Part shown: piece by piece, positions 51,679-62,720 of the stretch | Numbering within the stretch: the first letter of the stretch is position 1 | How the letters are laid out: each line of letters opens with the position of its first letter | Assembly: GCA_008828725.1 (NCBI GenBank) | Contig: MEHQ01004504.1 | Coordinates: 1 to 64,000, forward strand | Direction of reading: 5' to 3' | Source of the DNA: Saccharina japonica | Lineage: Eukaryota > Sar > Phaeophyceae > Laminariales > Laminariaceae | DNA: 64,000 nucleotides | The notes under the pieces: model-generated | Database searches by the model: none | The model's input: only the letters and a program-made list of their open reading frames with translations | Told to the model about the DNA's origin: nothing | Made by a program: the position numbers and the translations under genes

Positions 51679-53157
51679 GTGTGCGACTTCATCGCGAAGG
51701 TGACGAAAGAGCAAGACGCGGAAGGGCAAGACGAGGCTGGAGGGCAAGGGGCTGGTGGGCAAGAAGCGCACGACACACGCGGGCAAGAAGCGCACGACAC
51801 ACGCGGGCAAGAAGCGCAGCACGCGAAGCAAGCGCAGCACGCGCGGCAAGCGCCACGAGACAGCAGCACCGCCGCGCACTCAAAGCGCCAGAAAATGGCA
51901 CCAGTATCGGTATCGGCACGCGACGGTCCTACCGACACACCCCTCCCCCCCTCGGCTGGCCAGAGCAGCGGGACCCCTCGAGAGACCGAGGACAACAATG
52001 TGGCAGCCACCACCGCACCCCCGGGGGGGCGAGTCGAGCCCCCTCGAGCAGGAGCTGGAGCCAGCCGAACAGCGATTCTGCCCAATGGAGGGCGAGACAC
52101 GCCTCCGCGGCGTAGTGCTACTCCTGGTGTGCAAACCCCTGCGTTTACCCGCGTTGTCAGCGAGCCTCGCGACGAAGAGGGGAGGCTCCAATCTTCTCCC
52201 CTCGGGCCACGGCAACACGAGGAGGAGGGGGTGCTCCAATTTCGCCCGGAGTTGCCAAGAGGCGTTGGACAGGACGGCCGGGGGGGGGAGGGGGGTGGGA
52301 GCGGGCGGCGGGGCGGGGGCAGGGGTCGCGCCTATGCGGAATTGTTGGAGTGCGTGAAAAGGATGGGTGCCGTTGCTGCCGATCGCCTCCCTTCTGTCGA
52401 GGCGAGCAACCGTATCATGCGCCGGGTGCAGCGGTGCTTCGAAGAAAATTTGCGCATAGAGACCCTTCTGGCTGCTGCTGCTGCTGCTGCTGCTGCTGAC
52501 CCCCACCCCCCGGCCACTGCAACCACGCCCACGCCTACGACGGCTACGGCTACGGCTACTACTACTACAACCGCTGCTACTTCTGCTGCTGCTGCTGCTG
52601 CAGCTTGCACGTCGGGGTCTCCCCCCGTGTCCGGCTTGGAAGCGGGGAGACCTTCGGCTGCCGCTGGAGTTTGCTCGTCGAGCCGCCCCCCTGTCTCTCA
52701 CTGGCGAGAAGAAAGGGACGGACCTCCTGCTAGCACTGGCTTGGCCGCTCGCGGTAGGAAACGTGCACAATCCGAGATCTCAGATGTGGGAGGGAGGGGC
52801 AGCGCAGCGGAACGGGGCGGCTCAGCGTCACGAGGGCGGAGCACGAGCGCAGGCGGTGTGGACTGGGACGCTGGCGGTGGAGTTGGTGAGGGGAACGCAC
52901 GTGGCGAGAGGAGGGGTGGTGGGGGTGGGGGTGGGGTTAGTGCTACAACTGGCGCTCGCTCGTCATTGCCATCGTCGCCATCGCCGTTTGGCAACCATGG
53001 ACGACAGCATGGTCGCGGGAACAAGGTGGCCTCTTTAGGAGAAAGGGGTGTGGACGATCGTTTGGCGTTCGAAGGAAGAAGAGGGGGAGGGGGGGAGGGG
53101 CGCGAGGAAGATAGCAGCTGGAAGGTGGTACAGACAAATGTGCGCCATTCGCAGTAA
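51679..53157 (+). CDS. Gene 2, exon d (large terminal exon, low-complexity C-terminus)
   Basis: 492 codons to TAA. The frame has no ATG at its beginning (first ATG about 51892), but the acceptor GGTCGCAG|GTG lies at 51678 in phase 0. It therefore reads on from exon c as RQK-VCDFIAKVTKEQDAEGQ. Then come QEAHDTRG repeats (residues ~20-45), Pro/Arg-rich linkers, and one ordered-looking block at about 217-270 (AYAELLECVKRMGAVAADR, EASNRIMRRVQRCFEENLR) before an Ala run and Thr/Ala repeats. The C-terminal ~150 residues are Gly/Arg/Ser-rich. The short helical block beside disordered tracts suggests a nuclear or regulatory protein (inference). Beyond the stop, other frames stay open with charged text to about 53730, so the true 3' end is uncertain. 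Confidence 0.55.
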   Translation: MCDFIAKVTKEQDAEGQDEAGGQGAGGQEAHDTRGQEAHDTRGQEAQHAKQAQHARQAPRDSSTAAHSKRQKMAPVSVSARDGPTDTPLPPSAGQSSGTPRETEDNNVAATTAPPGGRVEPPRAGAGASRTAILPNGGRDTPPRRSATPGVQTPAFTRVVSEPRDEEGRLQSSPLGPRQHEEEGVLQFRPELPRGVGQDGRGGEGGGSGRRGGGRGRAYAELLECVKRMGAVAADRLPSVEASNRIMRRVQRCFEENLRIETLLAAAAAAAAADPHPPATATTPTPTTATATATTTTTAATSAAAAAAACTSGSPPVSGLEAGRPSAAAGVCSSSRPPVSHWREERDGPPASTGLAARGRKRAQSEISDVGGRGSAAERGGSASRGRSTSAGGVDWDAGGGVGEGNARGERRGGGGGGGVSATTGARSSLPSSPSPFGNHGRQHGRGNKVASLGERGVDDRLAFEGRRGGGGEGREEDSSWKVVQTNVRHSQ

Positions 53158-53735
53158 AGCGGCGAAGGGAATGGGTAGGAGGGAGGAGGAAAAGCGGAAG
53201 CAGGAGGGAACGTTGCCACGGCCACATCTTCTAAGGCAGAATCAGGACCGGACTTGGAAGAAAGTGAGGGGGAAGAGGAAGCAGAGAAGAGGGGACGAGG
53301 AGGAGAGTGAGGAGGAGGGAGGAGGAGAGGAGAAGGGTATTGAGAGGGGAATGTGCATCAGTAGTGCTGCAGCAATTCGAAGAGCGGAAAGGAGAGGATC
53401 GGGGGGCGGGGGGGGCGCGAGCCGAGGCAACAACCGCGCCGGTTTATTGAGGGGGGGGGGCGGAGGAGGACAAGGTGGTGATGATTCGTCTCTAATCGTC
53501 GAGCCTTCAGGCACACCCGAGCCCCATTCACGTGGTGCCCGAAACTTATCGAGCGACACCTGCCAGGCGAGGGCGCGGGTCCTGGAAACGCGTCTATCGT
53601 TGATCGGTGTACATAAAAAAGTTCAAAGGTGTGAATGAAGACCAACTTAAAAGACGACAAAGAACATTCCGGGACTTCCAAGAGAGAAAACGCGGCGACC
53701 GACTGTGAAAATAGTTTTTTGGGGGGCTTCATGGG
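53158..53735 (+). other. Charged, open-frame region downstream of gene 2 stop
   Basis: All three plus frames have charged, coding-like parts. One reads KAESGPDLEESEGEEEAEKR (about 53235). Another reads KFKGVNEDQLKRRQRTFRDF, QERKRGDRL before a stop at about 53732. This could be a further exon, a frameshifted continuation of gene 2, or purine-rich low complexity. I cannot fix splice sites. Confidence 0.3.
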
Positions 53736-54748
53736 AAAGGAAACGCGGCGAGCCAAAGTGGCAATTCCAGCCCGGGGACTCGTGCTGCATTCGGGCATGG
53801 CATGCCTTATAATGAGCATATTTCGGCCTCAAAAATTATGAACTACGTACTACTTCCTCTGTCCCATATGTCTGCGTGGTTATACGGGGTGTTTGATGGT
53901 TTGGGTACAACGCGGTTGACGATACTCCTGTAGTTGGGTTCGTTAGGAAGCTACAGCGCAGAGCAAGCTGATGAATTTCGAAACAAAACAAAACAGAGTT
54001 GTTTTTCAATACTAAATTCATGTAAAACAAATACCCAGTGTTGGCCCTTTTTTGTTTTGTTTTTCCGACACTTCCCCCCCCCCCTTTCTTTCCCCTGGGA
54101 AAGGGGCGAAACTTGAAATTTGCCATTTTGCTTTTTTTTTTGTCGTTCGGCCGCATGTTTCAAGCACGAGCTACAAAAAAATAAAAAATGGATTCAACTA
54201 CAAAAAGCGCCGAAGAATTCAACAAAAACGTCGAAAAACGGTTCGGACACCGTTAAGGACCCGCATAAACATAACATAACCACTCAGACTTGTGGGGCAG
54301 AGGATTAGTATACTCACTCAATTGAGGAACTACCCCCGAAGTATTGTTGATGCCATTTTTTGTTTTCACGATTTTATAATTCGAATAATACCTACGAGTA
54401 CGCTAAGGCCGAAGATAAGCGTTCGTTTTGTTTTCTGTTTTGTTTTTTGTTTCTTGGGAGGGGGGGGGGGGCGAAGCGTGTACTTGCTGCTCGCCTCAGT
54501 CATTTGACCGTTGACCACGCACGCGTTTCGAGACGGAGCACCATTCCTACTCCAAATGTAGACACCTTCAACAGTTGGGCGCTCATTACTTTGTGTTTCC
54601 ATGTATATTTCAGAGAAAGTTTTCGCTAATCCTACGTATTCCCTTCCTGTTTCGCAGAAATACGCCTCCAACAGTTTTTTTGTACTCACTATTAGTATGA
54701 AGCTCCTCAAATGGAGACCCTCAAGACGAACACAGTGTGGTTATACCG
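53736..54748. other. No gene seen
   Basis: AT-rich sequence with short G and C runs. Short frames lack recognisable content. Confidence 0.35.
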
Positions 54749-55119
54749 ACGCGTGCTACGATAGAGGTATACCAGGTATGGCATACCTTTTTTTGGCTGA
54801 AACGATTTCTGAACGACGGGCCCCCCTAAGAACTGGTCACAAGTATTTGGGGACAAACTACTTGGAACTAGGGGGGGATACTTTTTTTCAGTTCTGAATG
54901 GGTTACAAAATCGTCGGAATTTCATTTTTGTGCTACAGTATTTTTCACTGACTGTGTACACTTAGTTATGCCGTGGTATCGTTCATCGGGTGTACGTAGT
55001 ATTAATAGCACTTTTATGTTCATCCAAAATCAATTTTTGGGCTGGGTATAGAGCTCCTTAAGTTACCACCACCCCCCCTAAAATAAAATGGTGCGCATCT
55101 TCCTTAAGAAGCATGCGTC
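54749..55119. mobile_element. ACGCGTGCTACG TIR element, copy 3, with nested micro-MITE
   Basis: Left ACGCGTGCTACGATAGAGGT; right end reduced to AGCATGCGT. The interior AAAATCGTCGG is present. A micro-MITE (about 54831-54905, CTAAGAACTGGTCAC to CAGTTCTGAATGGGTT) lies where copy 1 has ACCTTAACCC. Confidence 0.68.
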
Positions 55120-55375
55120 TACCCCCGGGGGGGGAGGGGGGTGCTCGACAAAAAAAACGACCGAACGACACTCCTCTTCTGCGAGAAAAAAAAGGCAATA
55201 AAATAAAGCGCGGTGGGATTTCTGGACGAAATTTACGAAAAACATAAGTTTTCTTATCCTTCGTGGGACTATATACTGCATCCATCCGTCTATGTCCGTA
55301 CCCGCCGGGTCTTAGATCGGACACGACCCGAACAAAGAGGCATGCCTCTGCAGTGCGTTCCACGATAGTGCTGTC

Positions 55376-55455
55376 CATTACAGTGCGGTACACTACTGAG
55401 TGCGGTACACTACAGTGCGGTCCACTACAGTGCGGTCCATTATACAGTGCGGTAA
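55376..55455. repeat. Short tandem repeat CACTACAGTGCGGTC
   Basis: About five imperfect 14-17 bp units. From 55120 to 56700 there is otherwise no supported gene; this is the upstream region of gene 3. Confidence 0.75.
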
Positions 55456-56739
55456 ATAAAGGGGATACTTTTGGCCCAATCACATTTCTGACCTTGACAG
55501 GGGGTCTCCTTGCCTGACGAACTGCTGTCCAATATCAATATTGGTTAATTTCCATTTCCATACATATTTCCACACGCCTGCGTAGCCATTAAATGCATGG
55601 ACAGACCATCGATTCCCACGTTATGGTCTAAAAGATCTATTCCAGCCCAATCTTGTATATGATTTTGCATGGATATGGTCTACGTACGGACGTAAAACTC
55701 TTTGTTTCTGGGTTCAATCTGTACTCGTACTTTGGATCCTGCAAAATTTAAAACCTCTCACTGTCTCACAACGGCAGGAAGCTCATGAGGCATCTTACAG
55801 GAATCAGGAACCAACCTTCCCTGAAAAAGTTTTACGAGTACGCCGTATAAAGTTCTAGATGATCGTGAAGAAAGTGGGAATCGATCTCGTACTCATGTCT
55901 TGTCCGAGAGGCGTGTACTATTACAAGTCGTATACTTTTTTTGTGCACTCCCACTACTGGCTGTACCATACAGTATTGATGGACGCGGTTTAGTAAGACC
56001 GCACCTGACGGCATGGTTTCGGTCGCTGTACTCGTGCGAGTATATATCATAGCTACAGCGGCACAAGCAGTAGTCTACTGGTAGACGGAATACATCGGTA
56101 CGAGCATTATACTCGCAGTCGTATAAACTGTTGCATTCTACTACGTACGAGTATATACATCGGAGGAGCACATACATTTTGTTGCCATCTTTGCGATTAA
56201 GAAGCAGGAGCGGAGGATAATAATATATCGTTACGTTCGTACGGTGTTTTTTGCTGGTCCTGCAGCGGCGGTCGAATCTATCTCCCACCAGCAAGAGGCG
56301 CATATGCGGCCACCAGCAGCAGCCGATCAGAACAGCAGAAGAGCAACAGCAGTGCAGTGAACGGGGCAGTGATCAGTGTCACAGGTCAGTGAGCGGTGAG
56401 CGGGTCAAACAGCAATCAACTCTCATAGGCCTGTGAATAGTTTCTACCACGTGTAGCCCGAAGACTCCACGGGGTACGTCCCACGTACTCGTACACCTCG
56501 CGCGAGTAGTATAATAATTTTATTTAATAACTCGCATACGAACGATAATTGCACCGCAGAGCTTCTATGCTTCTTTTCTGTTCCGGTTCGTGTAATTACT
56601 CGATTCCAGTATGAATACACGAGCGAAAAATATGAAACCGTCAAAACAATTGTGGGAAAAAAAACGGTTACATCGAGATGCGGCTCAACAAGATAGTCTC
56701 CCGACTACGTGAACGACTACCGTTCGCCTTTTTTCAAGG

Positions 56740-56886
56740 GACCTCGAGCCCTACGTCGTACTTCCTCCTCTCACTCCCACATTCCAGCGACCCACACCCC
56801 ACAAGTCAAACCCACACCACCACTACACACCACCGCCACCACCACCACCACCACCACCACCGCCACCACCTCAAGCCCTCACCATC
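56740..56886 (+). promoter_or_regulatory. Probable 5' UTR of gene 3 (CA/CCA-rich)
   Basis: A C/A-rich, purine-poor leader with (CCA)n runs ends in CCCTCACCATC directly before the ATG at 56887. An AT-rich stretch GTATAATAATTTTATTTAAT at about 56510 could be part of the promoter (inference only). Confidence 0.45.
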
Positions 56887-57059
56887 ATGCGCTCTTCCAT
56901 CGCTTCCCTCGCCATGGCCCTCGGGCTCGTCTGCTGCGCCAGCGCCGCTCCCACGTTCTCCTGCTTCGACCCCCCCGACGAGGACCAGACCAACCCCCTC
57001 GGCGAGGGCTTGGAGGACGTCGTCGAGGCCGAGTGCTGCGAGGCGCTCGTCGACGAGAG
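56887..57059 (+). CDS. Gene 3, exon 1: signal peptide of a secreted Cys-rich protein
   Basis: 57 codons plus 2 nt, donor GAGAG|GTAAGC. The protein starts MRSSIASLAMALGLVCCAS, a classic signal peptide with a short basic n-region, a hydrophobic core and a likely cleavage after ASA near residue 21. The mature start is PTFSCF, followed by acidic text and ECCEALVDE. AG plus T of the exon at 59996 makes a Ser codon and the frame then continues in the conserved module, so the phases agree exactly. The ATG context CACCATC is the only good start. Paralogue of gene 1 by its later exons; extracellular location is inferred from the signal peptide. Confidence 0.75.
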
Positions 57060-58339
57060 GTAAGCGCATCAAAAGCACAGCAGCGTTCGGTAAGCACAGT
57101 TTAGTTGTGCAAGCAGCGTGCCTCGCAGGGCACGCGTACGTTCTCTTGCAGTCTTGTACAGCAGTAACCCGCAAGCATGTTGTCCCTCTTCCTGTTTTTT
57201 TTTGGGGTCGTTTAGGAGACCAAATGTAAGCTGGATCATGCCGATCACTATCTATCATCATGATCATCATCATGTGGTTGCATGATACCGGGGTGCGCGC
57301 CAGAAGTATCGCGGCTGTCTAGAAGCAGCGGGGTTGTACGTTAACCCGCAACCGGTGATCACCGGCCGCGTGTACTGCTGTAGTTTAGAGATGTAGAGAC
57401 CTGAATGGATGCAGTTATCTGCAAGCATGGTGGCTTGAGATGCACCCGAGCGAGCATGCATGGCGACATGAAGATATCTTACGATCGCCGAGAGACGAAT
57501 TACTACATGTAATAGTACGCCTACGTTTTCTTCAATAAACGATGTGTTCCCCGAGGTCCTCAACACTGTATATGAGTATACCATCGTGTACATGTGTGCT
57601 CGTAATCCCCCTGCGTCCCTGCCTTTTATGGTCGCATCCATAACACAACGTAGGTTGAGATACGCCCCGAGACCGTGATGGCATACCGTGCAGCAGCCCT
57701 ATGCCCCCATGCCGGGGGGGGGGCTCTCGCGTGCCATCCTGGTCGACCAGAGGCAGCGCAAGCCATGATTGACCGATCGTATTATACGAGTATGAACAGC
57801 GCTGTAACTGTCAAACTGTGACATGGTAAACAAAAAAGTGACATGAAGATCTTTTGTGATTGCCGAGAGAGCGCGTTTACTCAGTTGGCTTCTCGCTCCT
57901 CTCGCGTGTGGCGGGCATGCATATTATGTATGTTCGTGGTTGCGACTGTATATACATCCGTGCCGCACACACACATACATGTTGCTCACGAGTACGTACG
58001 CACGGAGTGGTTGGTTCGTGCGACGTCGATCCTTCTTTGCGTCCCGTTTTTTTTTCACCATACCACTCTGGACCGCACTACGTATGATAAGGCCCGTATG
58101 TATATGAGTATATGAACATTTCATCGAAAATATCTTTATATTTCGGATCAGATTCTCGGATATCCACCTGGCACCCAGGTCCAAGTGTAACGGGATAAAA
58201 CCACATACGTCCGGGTAAACTTGTTTGCTACCGCTCAGCATAATCCTACACTTCACCGCTGTTGTAAATCTGAGCAGTTCCTTCTCGCCAAAACTGAGTG
58301 CAGTGCTAAAGGGAATACACACATTATTCGGGGTGTACT

Positions 58340-58495
58340 TCATATTCATGCATGGACCACAAACCCTCGCATCCCTACGATGTATACAATGCCGGGACGG
58401 AGCATGTCGGGTTTTCGCCGACCAGGCAGACATGCCGGGACGGAGCATGTCGGGTTTTCGCCGACCAGGCAGCCATTGCTACTCGTACGAGTAGC
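58340..58495 (-). repeat. Doubled poly-C element module, inverted
   Basis: CTCGCATCCCTACGATG, then GCCGGGACGGAGCATGTCGG and TTTTCGCCGACCAGGCAG, the last two words repeated twice in tandem (about 58391-58430 and 58433-58475). The C-run end is missing. Confidence 0.6.
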
Positions 58496-58662
58496 GTCAA
58501 CTGCTGGGAGGGGGGGTATTGTAATCAGGGATCGACGCTTGACCCAAAAACATGTACTCGTACCTTGGTACTCGTATACTGTTTATATATGTATCCTCTT
58601 GCGTGTACGCAACCATATTGGTGTACCGTATGACTGCTGTACTTTTATTACAGAGGACCATA

Positions 58663-58990
58663 GACGCATGCTACGGTATATATTGCGGTGGACCATATTA
58701 AACAGGACCTACGGAACACCCAAAAACCTATATATTTACCTATTTTTACTAACAATATTTGGTCCTATTTACTATGGTCCTCCGTAAGGTAGAGGTGCAC
58801 CTGCATACAGGCCATTGAGGACAGTGTAGGACCTCTATACCTGCAGTAGTCTCGAAAAACTGATTTTGGGGAGTAAAATAAAAGTGCTACGTACGTACGT
58901 ATATACGTAACCGATGAACCAACCCCTGGCGTAACGATACCAATGAAACGTATTGCAGGACAATAATGAATTTTCCACTTAGTACATATT
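58663..58990 (-). mobile_element. ACGCGTGCTACG TIR element, copy 4, interrupted by a Stowaway-like MITE
   Basis: GACGCATGCTACGGTA at the left is cut by a Stowaway MITE (about 58682-58787, GGTGGACCATATTAAACAGG to TATTTACTATGGTCCTCC). It then resumes as GGTAGAGGTGCACC. The interior matches copy 1 in reverse (TAAAAGTGCTACG; AACGATACCAATGAAAC). Confidence 0.65.
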
Positions 58991-58991
58991 A

Positions 58992-59202
58992 GGGCCCATA
59001 TTAACGAGTATAAAATATATTCAATTTGGAAAAAAATAAAATTATAATTCGCTTTTCATTGGTCAACACAGGCACCAGCACCAGAGATTAGGATCTTGGG
59101 GTATAATCTTGGGTGGTGGTGCGGGTTCTGACCAGTGAAAAGCGGATTTATTTTTTTATTTTTCCAAATTGATTTTTTTTGTTTCTTCGTTAAAACGGGC
59201 CC
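58992..59202. mobile_element. Harbinger/Tourist-like hairpin MITE with TTA target duplication
   Basis: GGGCCCATATTAACGAGTA to TTCGTTAAAACGGGCCC, 211 bp, with TTA at 58989-58991 and 59203-59205. Long hairpin as at 51325. Confidence 0.88.
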
Positions 59203-59995
59203 TTATAAGGGGGGTCATTCAGAAAACGTTTACGAGTACTCGTGTACAGCAGTACAGGACGTCTAATAAGAAACAGGAAACATGGTCCCCAGGCTGGATT
59301 TCTTATTTGAGAGAGGGCGCTTTCTACGCTATTTTCAAGATAACGACTCCTGAATTTCTTATTTTTCTCTTAAAAATCAGCCTGGCTTTTTTGTTAGCCA
59401 GTTTCTTATTGGGTGTCCTGTATGTTGTATATCATCTTGTTAGATCGTGGTCTACCCCCAACAAGTTATAGGCCAAAGTGATGACGGAAAAGGGGAGAGA
59501 GTATCTTCCCGGGTGTCTTTCTTGTTTTACGGTTATGATACCATTTCTTATGTTGCAGATTTTGGCTTTTTTTGTTTTTGCATCGTTGGATGTGACATTC
59601 CCAAAACCGCGGCCGGCCTTTCTCACCAAACCAACCTGTCTCTCTATTCCCTGACACTCCGGATCATCAAACCAACCCCGACCTCATGCCCTACCCCTAC
59701 CCCACCTGACCTCAACCTCAGTTGTCCCACCATGTACCTGAACCAAACTTCTCCCCCCCCCCAACCCCCCCCTATCATTATTCCTCGCCATTATTCCTGA
59801 CCGTGATATTAAAATGACGACATATTGTCCCACCATGTGTATACCTGAACCAAATCTCTTCCCCCAAACCTCTCCCCTATCATTATTTGTCCCACCATGT
59901 ATCCGAACCAAACCTCTCCCCCCAAACCTCCCCCCCTCCCCTATCCTTATTCCTGACCGCGGCATGAAAACGACGACATCGACTACGCACTACAG

Positions 59996-60143
59996 TGATG
60001 TTGCGGCCGAGCGCCTGGTGGTCTGGGACCCCGTGAACTGCAACCACGGCCCGGGAGAAGACCCCATCTCCGAGGCCCCCCTCTGCCGCGCCCACGACAC
60101 GGATGGCTGCCGCTTCTGCCGCGAGTCGTGCGCCGAATTCGAG
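59996..60143 (+). CDS. Gene 3, exon 2: WDPVNCN Cys module
   Basis: One nt completes the Ser codon, then 49 codons; donor GAATTCGAG|GTATGT, phase 0 out. It reads DVAAERLVVWDPVNCNHG, EAPLCRAHDTDGCRFCRESC. It aligns with the gene 1 junction text LVWDVINCN..CRACADTC, so the same module is encoded at both loci. Five Cys suggest a disulphide-stabilised extracellular domain. Function and family are unknown. Confidence 0.72.
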
Positions 60144-60220
60144 GTATGTGTTAACATAAGGACCGTGCATGCATGTTCATATTGGTTCCAAACGTGAAAC
60201 AAAAAAAAAATCATATTATT

Positions 60221-60320
60221 ACGGAGGACCATAGTAAATAGGGGACCAAATATTGTCAGTAAAACTAGTCTAATATATAGGTTTTTGTGTGTATCGTAAG
60301 TCCTATTTACTATGGTCCCC
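60221..60320. mobile_element. Stowaway-like MITE, copy 5
   Basis: ACGGAGGACCATAGTAAATA at the left and TATTTACTATGGTCCCC at the right; inner AATATATAGGTTTTTGTGTG. It directly abuts the next element. Confidence 0.8.
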
Positions 60321-60322
60321 TA

Positions 60323-61022
60323 CGAGCTGGGCCAGCCAAGAAACTTACAAAGCTTCCTAAAGTAGCATCTCGTGAACCACTGCGAATTAGGCAACAATTT
60401 TTTTGAAGCGCCAACCCTGACATACCAGTGCTTGTGCAATTTTGTTTTGTATCTTAAAAAATTATATACGTATTTCTTTCTCGACTCGATCTCGCCGAGA
60501 TACCCGCGAAAACTCGAAAGCAACATTTTTTCATTCTAATTTCGTATAAAAAATGTCATTTTCGATCAACATGAAATTTGGTGGGGACAATGCTGAAGAC
60601 ACAAGGAGAAGATCGATGTAAGTCTCGTTGCCCAAATCGCCACCCATCAAGATATGACCAAAACTCGATTCCATATATAAGTCAAGTAATTACGGAAAAA
60701 ATGGTATTTCCGTCATGCCCCGACCAATTTCGAGAGTTTTACTCTGAAATTTTAACAACGTCTTTGAACCGTGCGTGCAAAAATACCTGCCGCCTGCCCT
60801 CTTTGATTTTGTTTTTTTTCAAGTAGTTTTGATCGCTTTTGCATTTTTTTTTATTTTTGGATCGTCGTATCTCTCTCGAGGGAAAAAAAAAAAAGGGCAG
60901 GCGGCAAGTGTGTTGATTAGTTCATGATCTACACTGTGTCCAAATTCCAGGTCCAAATTCGTTAAATTGGTCGGGGCATGGCCAATCTGCTTTAAAAACA
61001 TTTGTTTGGCTGGCCCAGCTCG
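60323..61022. mobile_element. AGCTGG-type TIR element with TA target duplication
   Basis: CGAGCTGGGCCAGCCAA and TTGGCTGGCCCAGCTCG are perfect 17-bp TIRs. TA is at 60321-60322 and 61023-61024. A second inverted pair (CCTGCCGCCTGCCCT / AGGGCAGGCGGCAAG) lies inside. 700 bp, no transposase. Confidence 0.88.
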
Positions 61023-61107
61023 TATAATAGTACCTTTTGGATTAAATTATTTTCAGCAATGCTATACATTTAGGGACAACCCCATTCCCTCGGTAGCCTC
61101 TTTTTAT

Positions 61108-61570
61108 CCCATTCAGAACTGAAAAATAAGCCCTCACTAATTCCAAGTAGATTGTCCTAAATACGTGCGACCCGTGCGACCAGTTCTTAGGGGGATAAGG
61201 GAAAACCGACCGTATATAAGAGACAATAAATGGCTGCCCTCCCACCATGGTTGCCCAACTGTTAATAGTGACTACAAGGGGCCGGTGCCAACGCTGATAA
61301 GGGGTTGGTGTACCACATATAAGGGACCTCCAGTCCCGCACGTACTATCAATAAGATGGTCCCTTATAAGGGTACCGCTCTGGACCGATGCTACGGTAGG
61401 AGTGCGCATGTGGCTCCTTTCACCTTGAGGAGTTCCACACCTTGCATGGGGAGATGACCCTACAAAAAAGGGGGTGTCTGGTCCTATGTAAGGGGATGAC
61501 CCTACAAAATGGGGTGTATGGTCCCTATATAAGGGTATGGTGGACCCTATAAAAGGACCATGCCCCCCCC
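61108..61570. repeat. Micro-MITE relic and GGTCCC/ACCCTACAAAA repeats
   Basis: 61108-61197 is a diverged inverted micro-MITE (CATTCAGAACTGAAAAAT to ACCAGTTCTTAGGGGG). 61255-61345 is an inverted copy of the 12.65-kb repeat. 61450-61560 has two tandem GGGATGACCCTACAAAA units. Confidence 0.55.
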
Positions 61571-61699
61571 CCCCCATTGTTCTCGTATACTATCATCCGA
61601 AAACGGCTTAAAACATAAAAAGTGTATGGTTATTTACCCAATGACGAGCAATCCCGTGGCGTAGGCGTATATGTCGAAGAGCATTATGAAAACCAACGA

Positions 61700-62005
61700 C
61701 AAGGCATGCCCTGTAAGGCATATATGCCTCATCCTTATAAGGGATATATCTTACCCCTATAAGGCATGTATAGGGCATGCCCTATAAGGCACATGCTTTA
61801 TACCTTACCCCTATAGGGCATGTACAGGGCATGCCCTATAAGGCACATGCCTTATGCATGCCCTACGAGAAGGCACATGCCTAACCCTAACCCTCTAAGG
61901 CGTAAGGCATGCCCTATAAGGCACGTGCCTTATAAGGCATGCCCTAAAAGGCATGCCTTACACACATGCCTTATAAGGCATGCCCTAAAAGGCATATGCC
62001 TTATT
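61700..62005. repeat. Palindromic GGCATGCC/TATAAGG satellite
   Basis: Tandem units of about 25-40 bp such as AGGCATGCCCTATAAGGCAC and ATGCCTTATAAGGCATGCCC, self-complementary and able to form hairpins throughout. Confidence 0.85.
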
Positions 62006-62189
62006 GGGTAGTCCCTCAGTTGAGAAGGCTACGACAAAAGACAAGTAATAAATGTATTCCGGCCAAACAAAGCTACCCCCTATCGTATACGGAAGGCGTC
62101 CTAACCTGCTCCTCCAAAATTGAAATCAGCGTTGGAACTGGTTCTGGCCGCTTGAGTCGGAAAGTTCTTTACAAACGCACTCGTGCTTG

Positions 62190-62369
62190 GACGTTCGTAA
62201 AAGTTGGGAGTTGCCATTGGTTCGGCATGCCACTGTCTGCACTGACGGTTTCACATTGCATACCGACGCTGCTATTCCTCCGCGTAAAGTTTTGCCAAAT
62301 TGCCCACTTGAAAGACCACAAGCGTGGAAATCTGCCCGGTACTTGAAAATCGCGTTGGAAAAAAAAATG
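62190..62369 (+). pseudogene. Weak coding-like fragment
   Basis: A frame of about 60 codons reads VRHATVCTDGFTLHTDAAI, PPRKVLPNCPLERPQAWK, ALEKKM before a stop. Composition is protein-like, but there is no start or splice site. Possibly a relic of a mobile-element or host gene. Confidence 0.22.
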
Positions 62370-62720
62370 TAGACATTCATTGGGAAATTGTAACCCCGCG
62401 CGGAACTAAAGAAACACGCATCCCGCTAGATATACCCCCTCCGGGCATGAGCAGCCCCCCACCTCAAGCGTCCCCAAGCCCCCCGACCCCCTCTGCAACC
62501 CCCCCCTCCACCCCCACCCACCACCTCCTCCCTAGCTCCCTCCTCTCCCACCGCCCCCCCCTCCGAAAGTTGACCCCCCCCCCCCCCCTCCCGATCACCC
62601 CCCCCCCCCCCTCCCTGGACCCCCCCCCCCCCCCCCGCTCCACCAATTCCATCCCAACGGCTCAAAACCCTCCCCCCCCCCCCCCGCCACGGCACAACCC
62701 ACCCCGTCCACTACTACCAG

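Larger units (their letters stand above)
57060..59995 (+). other. Intron 1 of gene 3 (2.9 kb)
   Basis: Runs from GTAAGC to CACTACAG. It contains an inverted, doubled poly-C module (58340-58495), nested TIR elements (58663-59202) and a C-rich 3' part with repeated TCCCACCATGTA blocks (59680-59960). 57250-58330 shows no other gene. Confidence 0.6.
60144..62720 (+). other. Intron (or introns) between gene 3 exon 2 and the CxxCSD exon
   Basis: Contains MITEs, a palindromic satellite and a C-rich 3' part (62435-62715). Phase 0 out of exon 2 does not fit the frame that gives CIVCSD at 62721 (two nt needed), so an unseen exon or a defect lies in between. Confidence 0.45.

Noticed and set aside
51880..52770. 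296-codon minus-strand frame opposite exon d
   Set aside because: Ser/Arg-rich antisense reading of a GC-rich low-complexity exon; the plus strand has a phase-matched acceptor.
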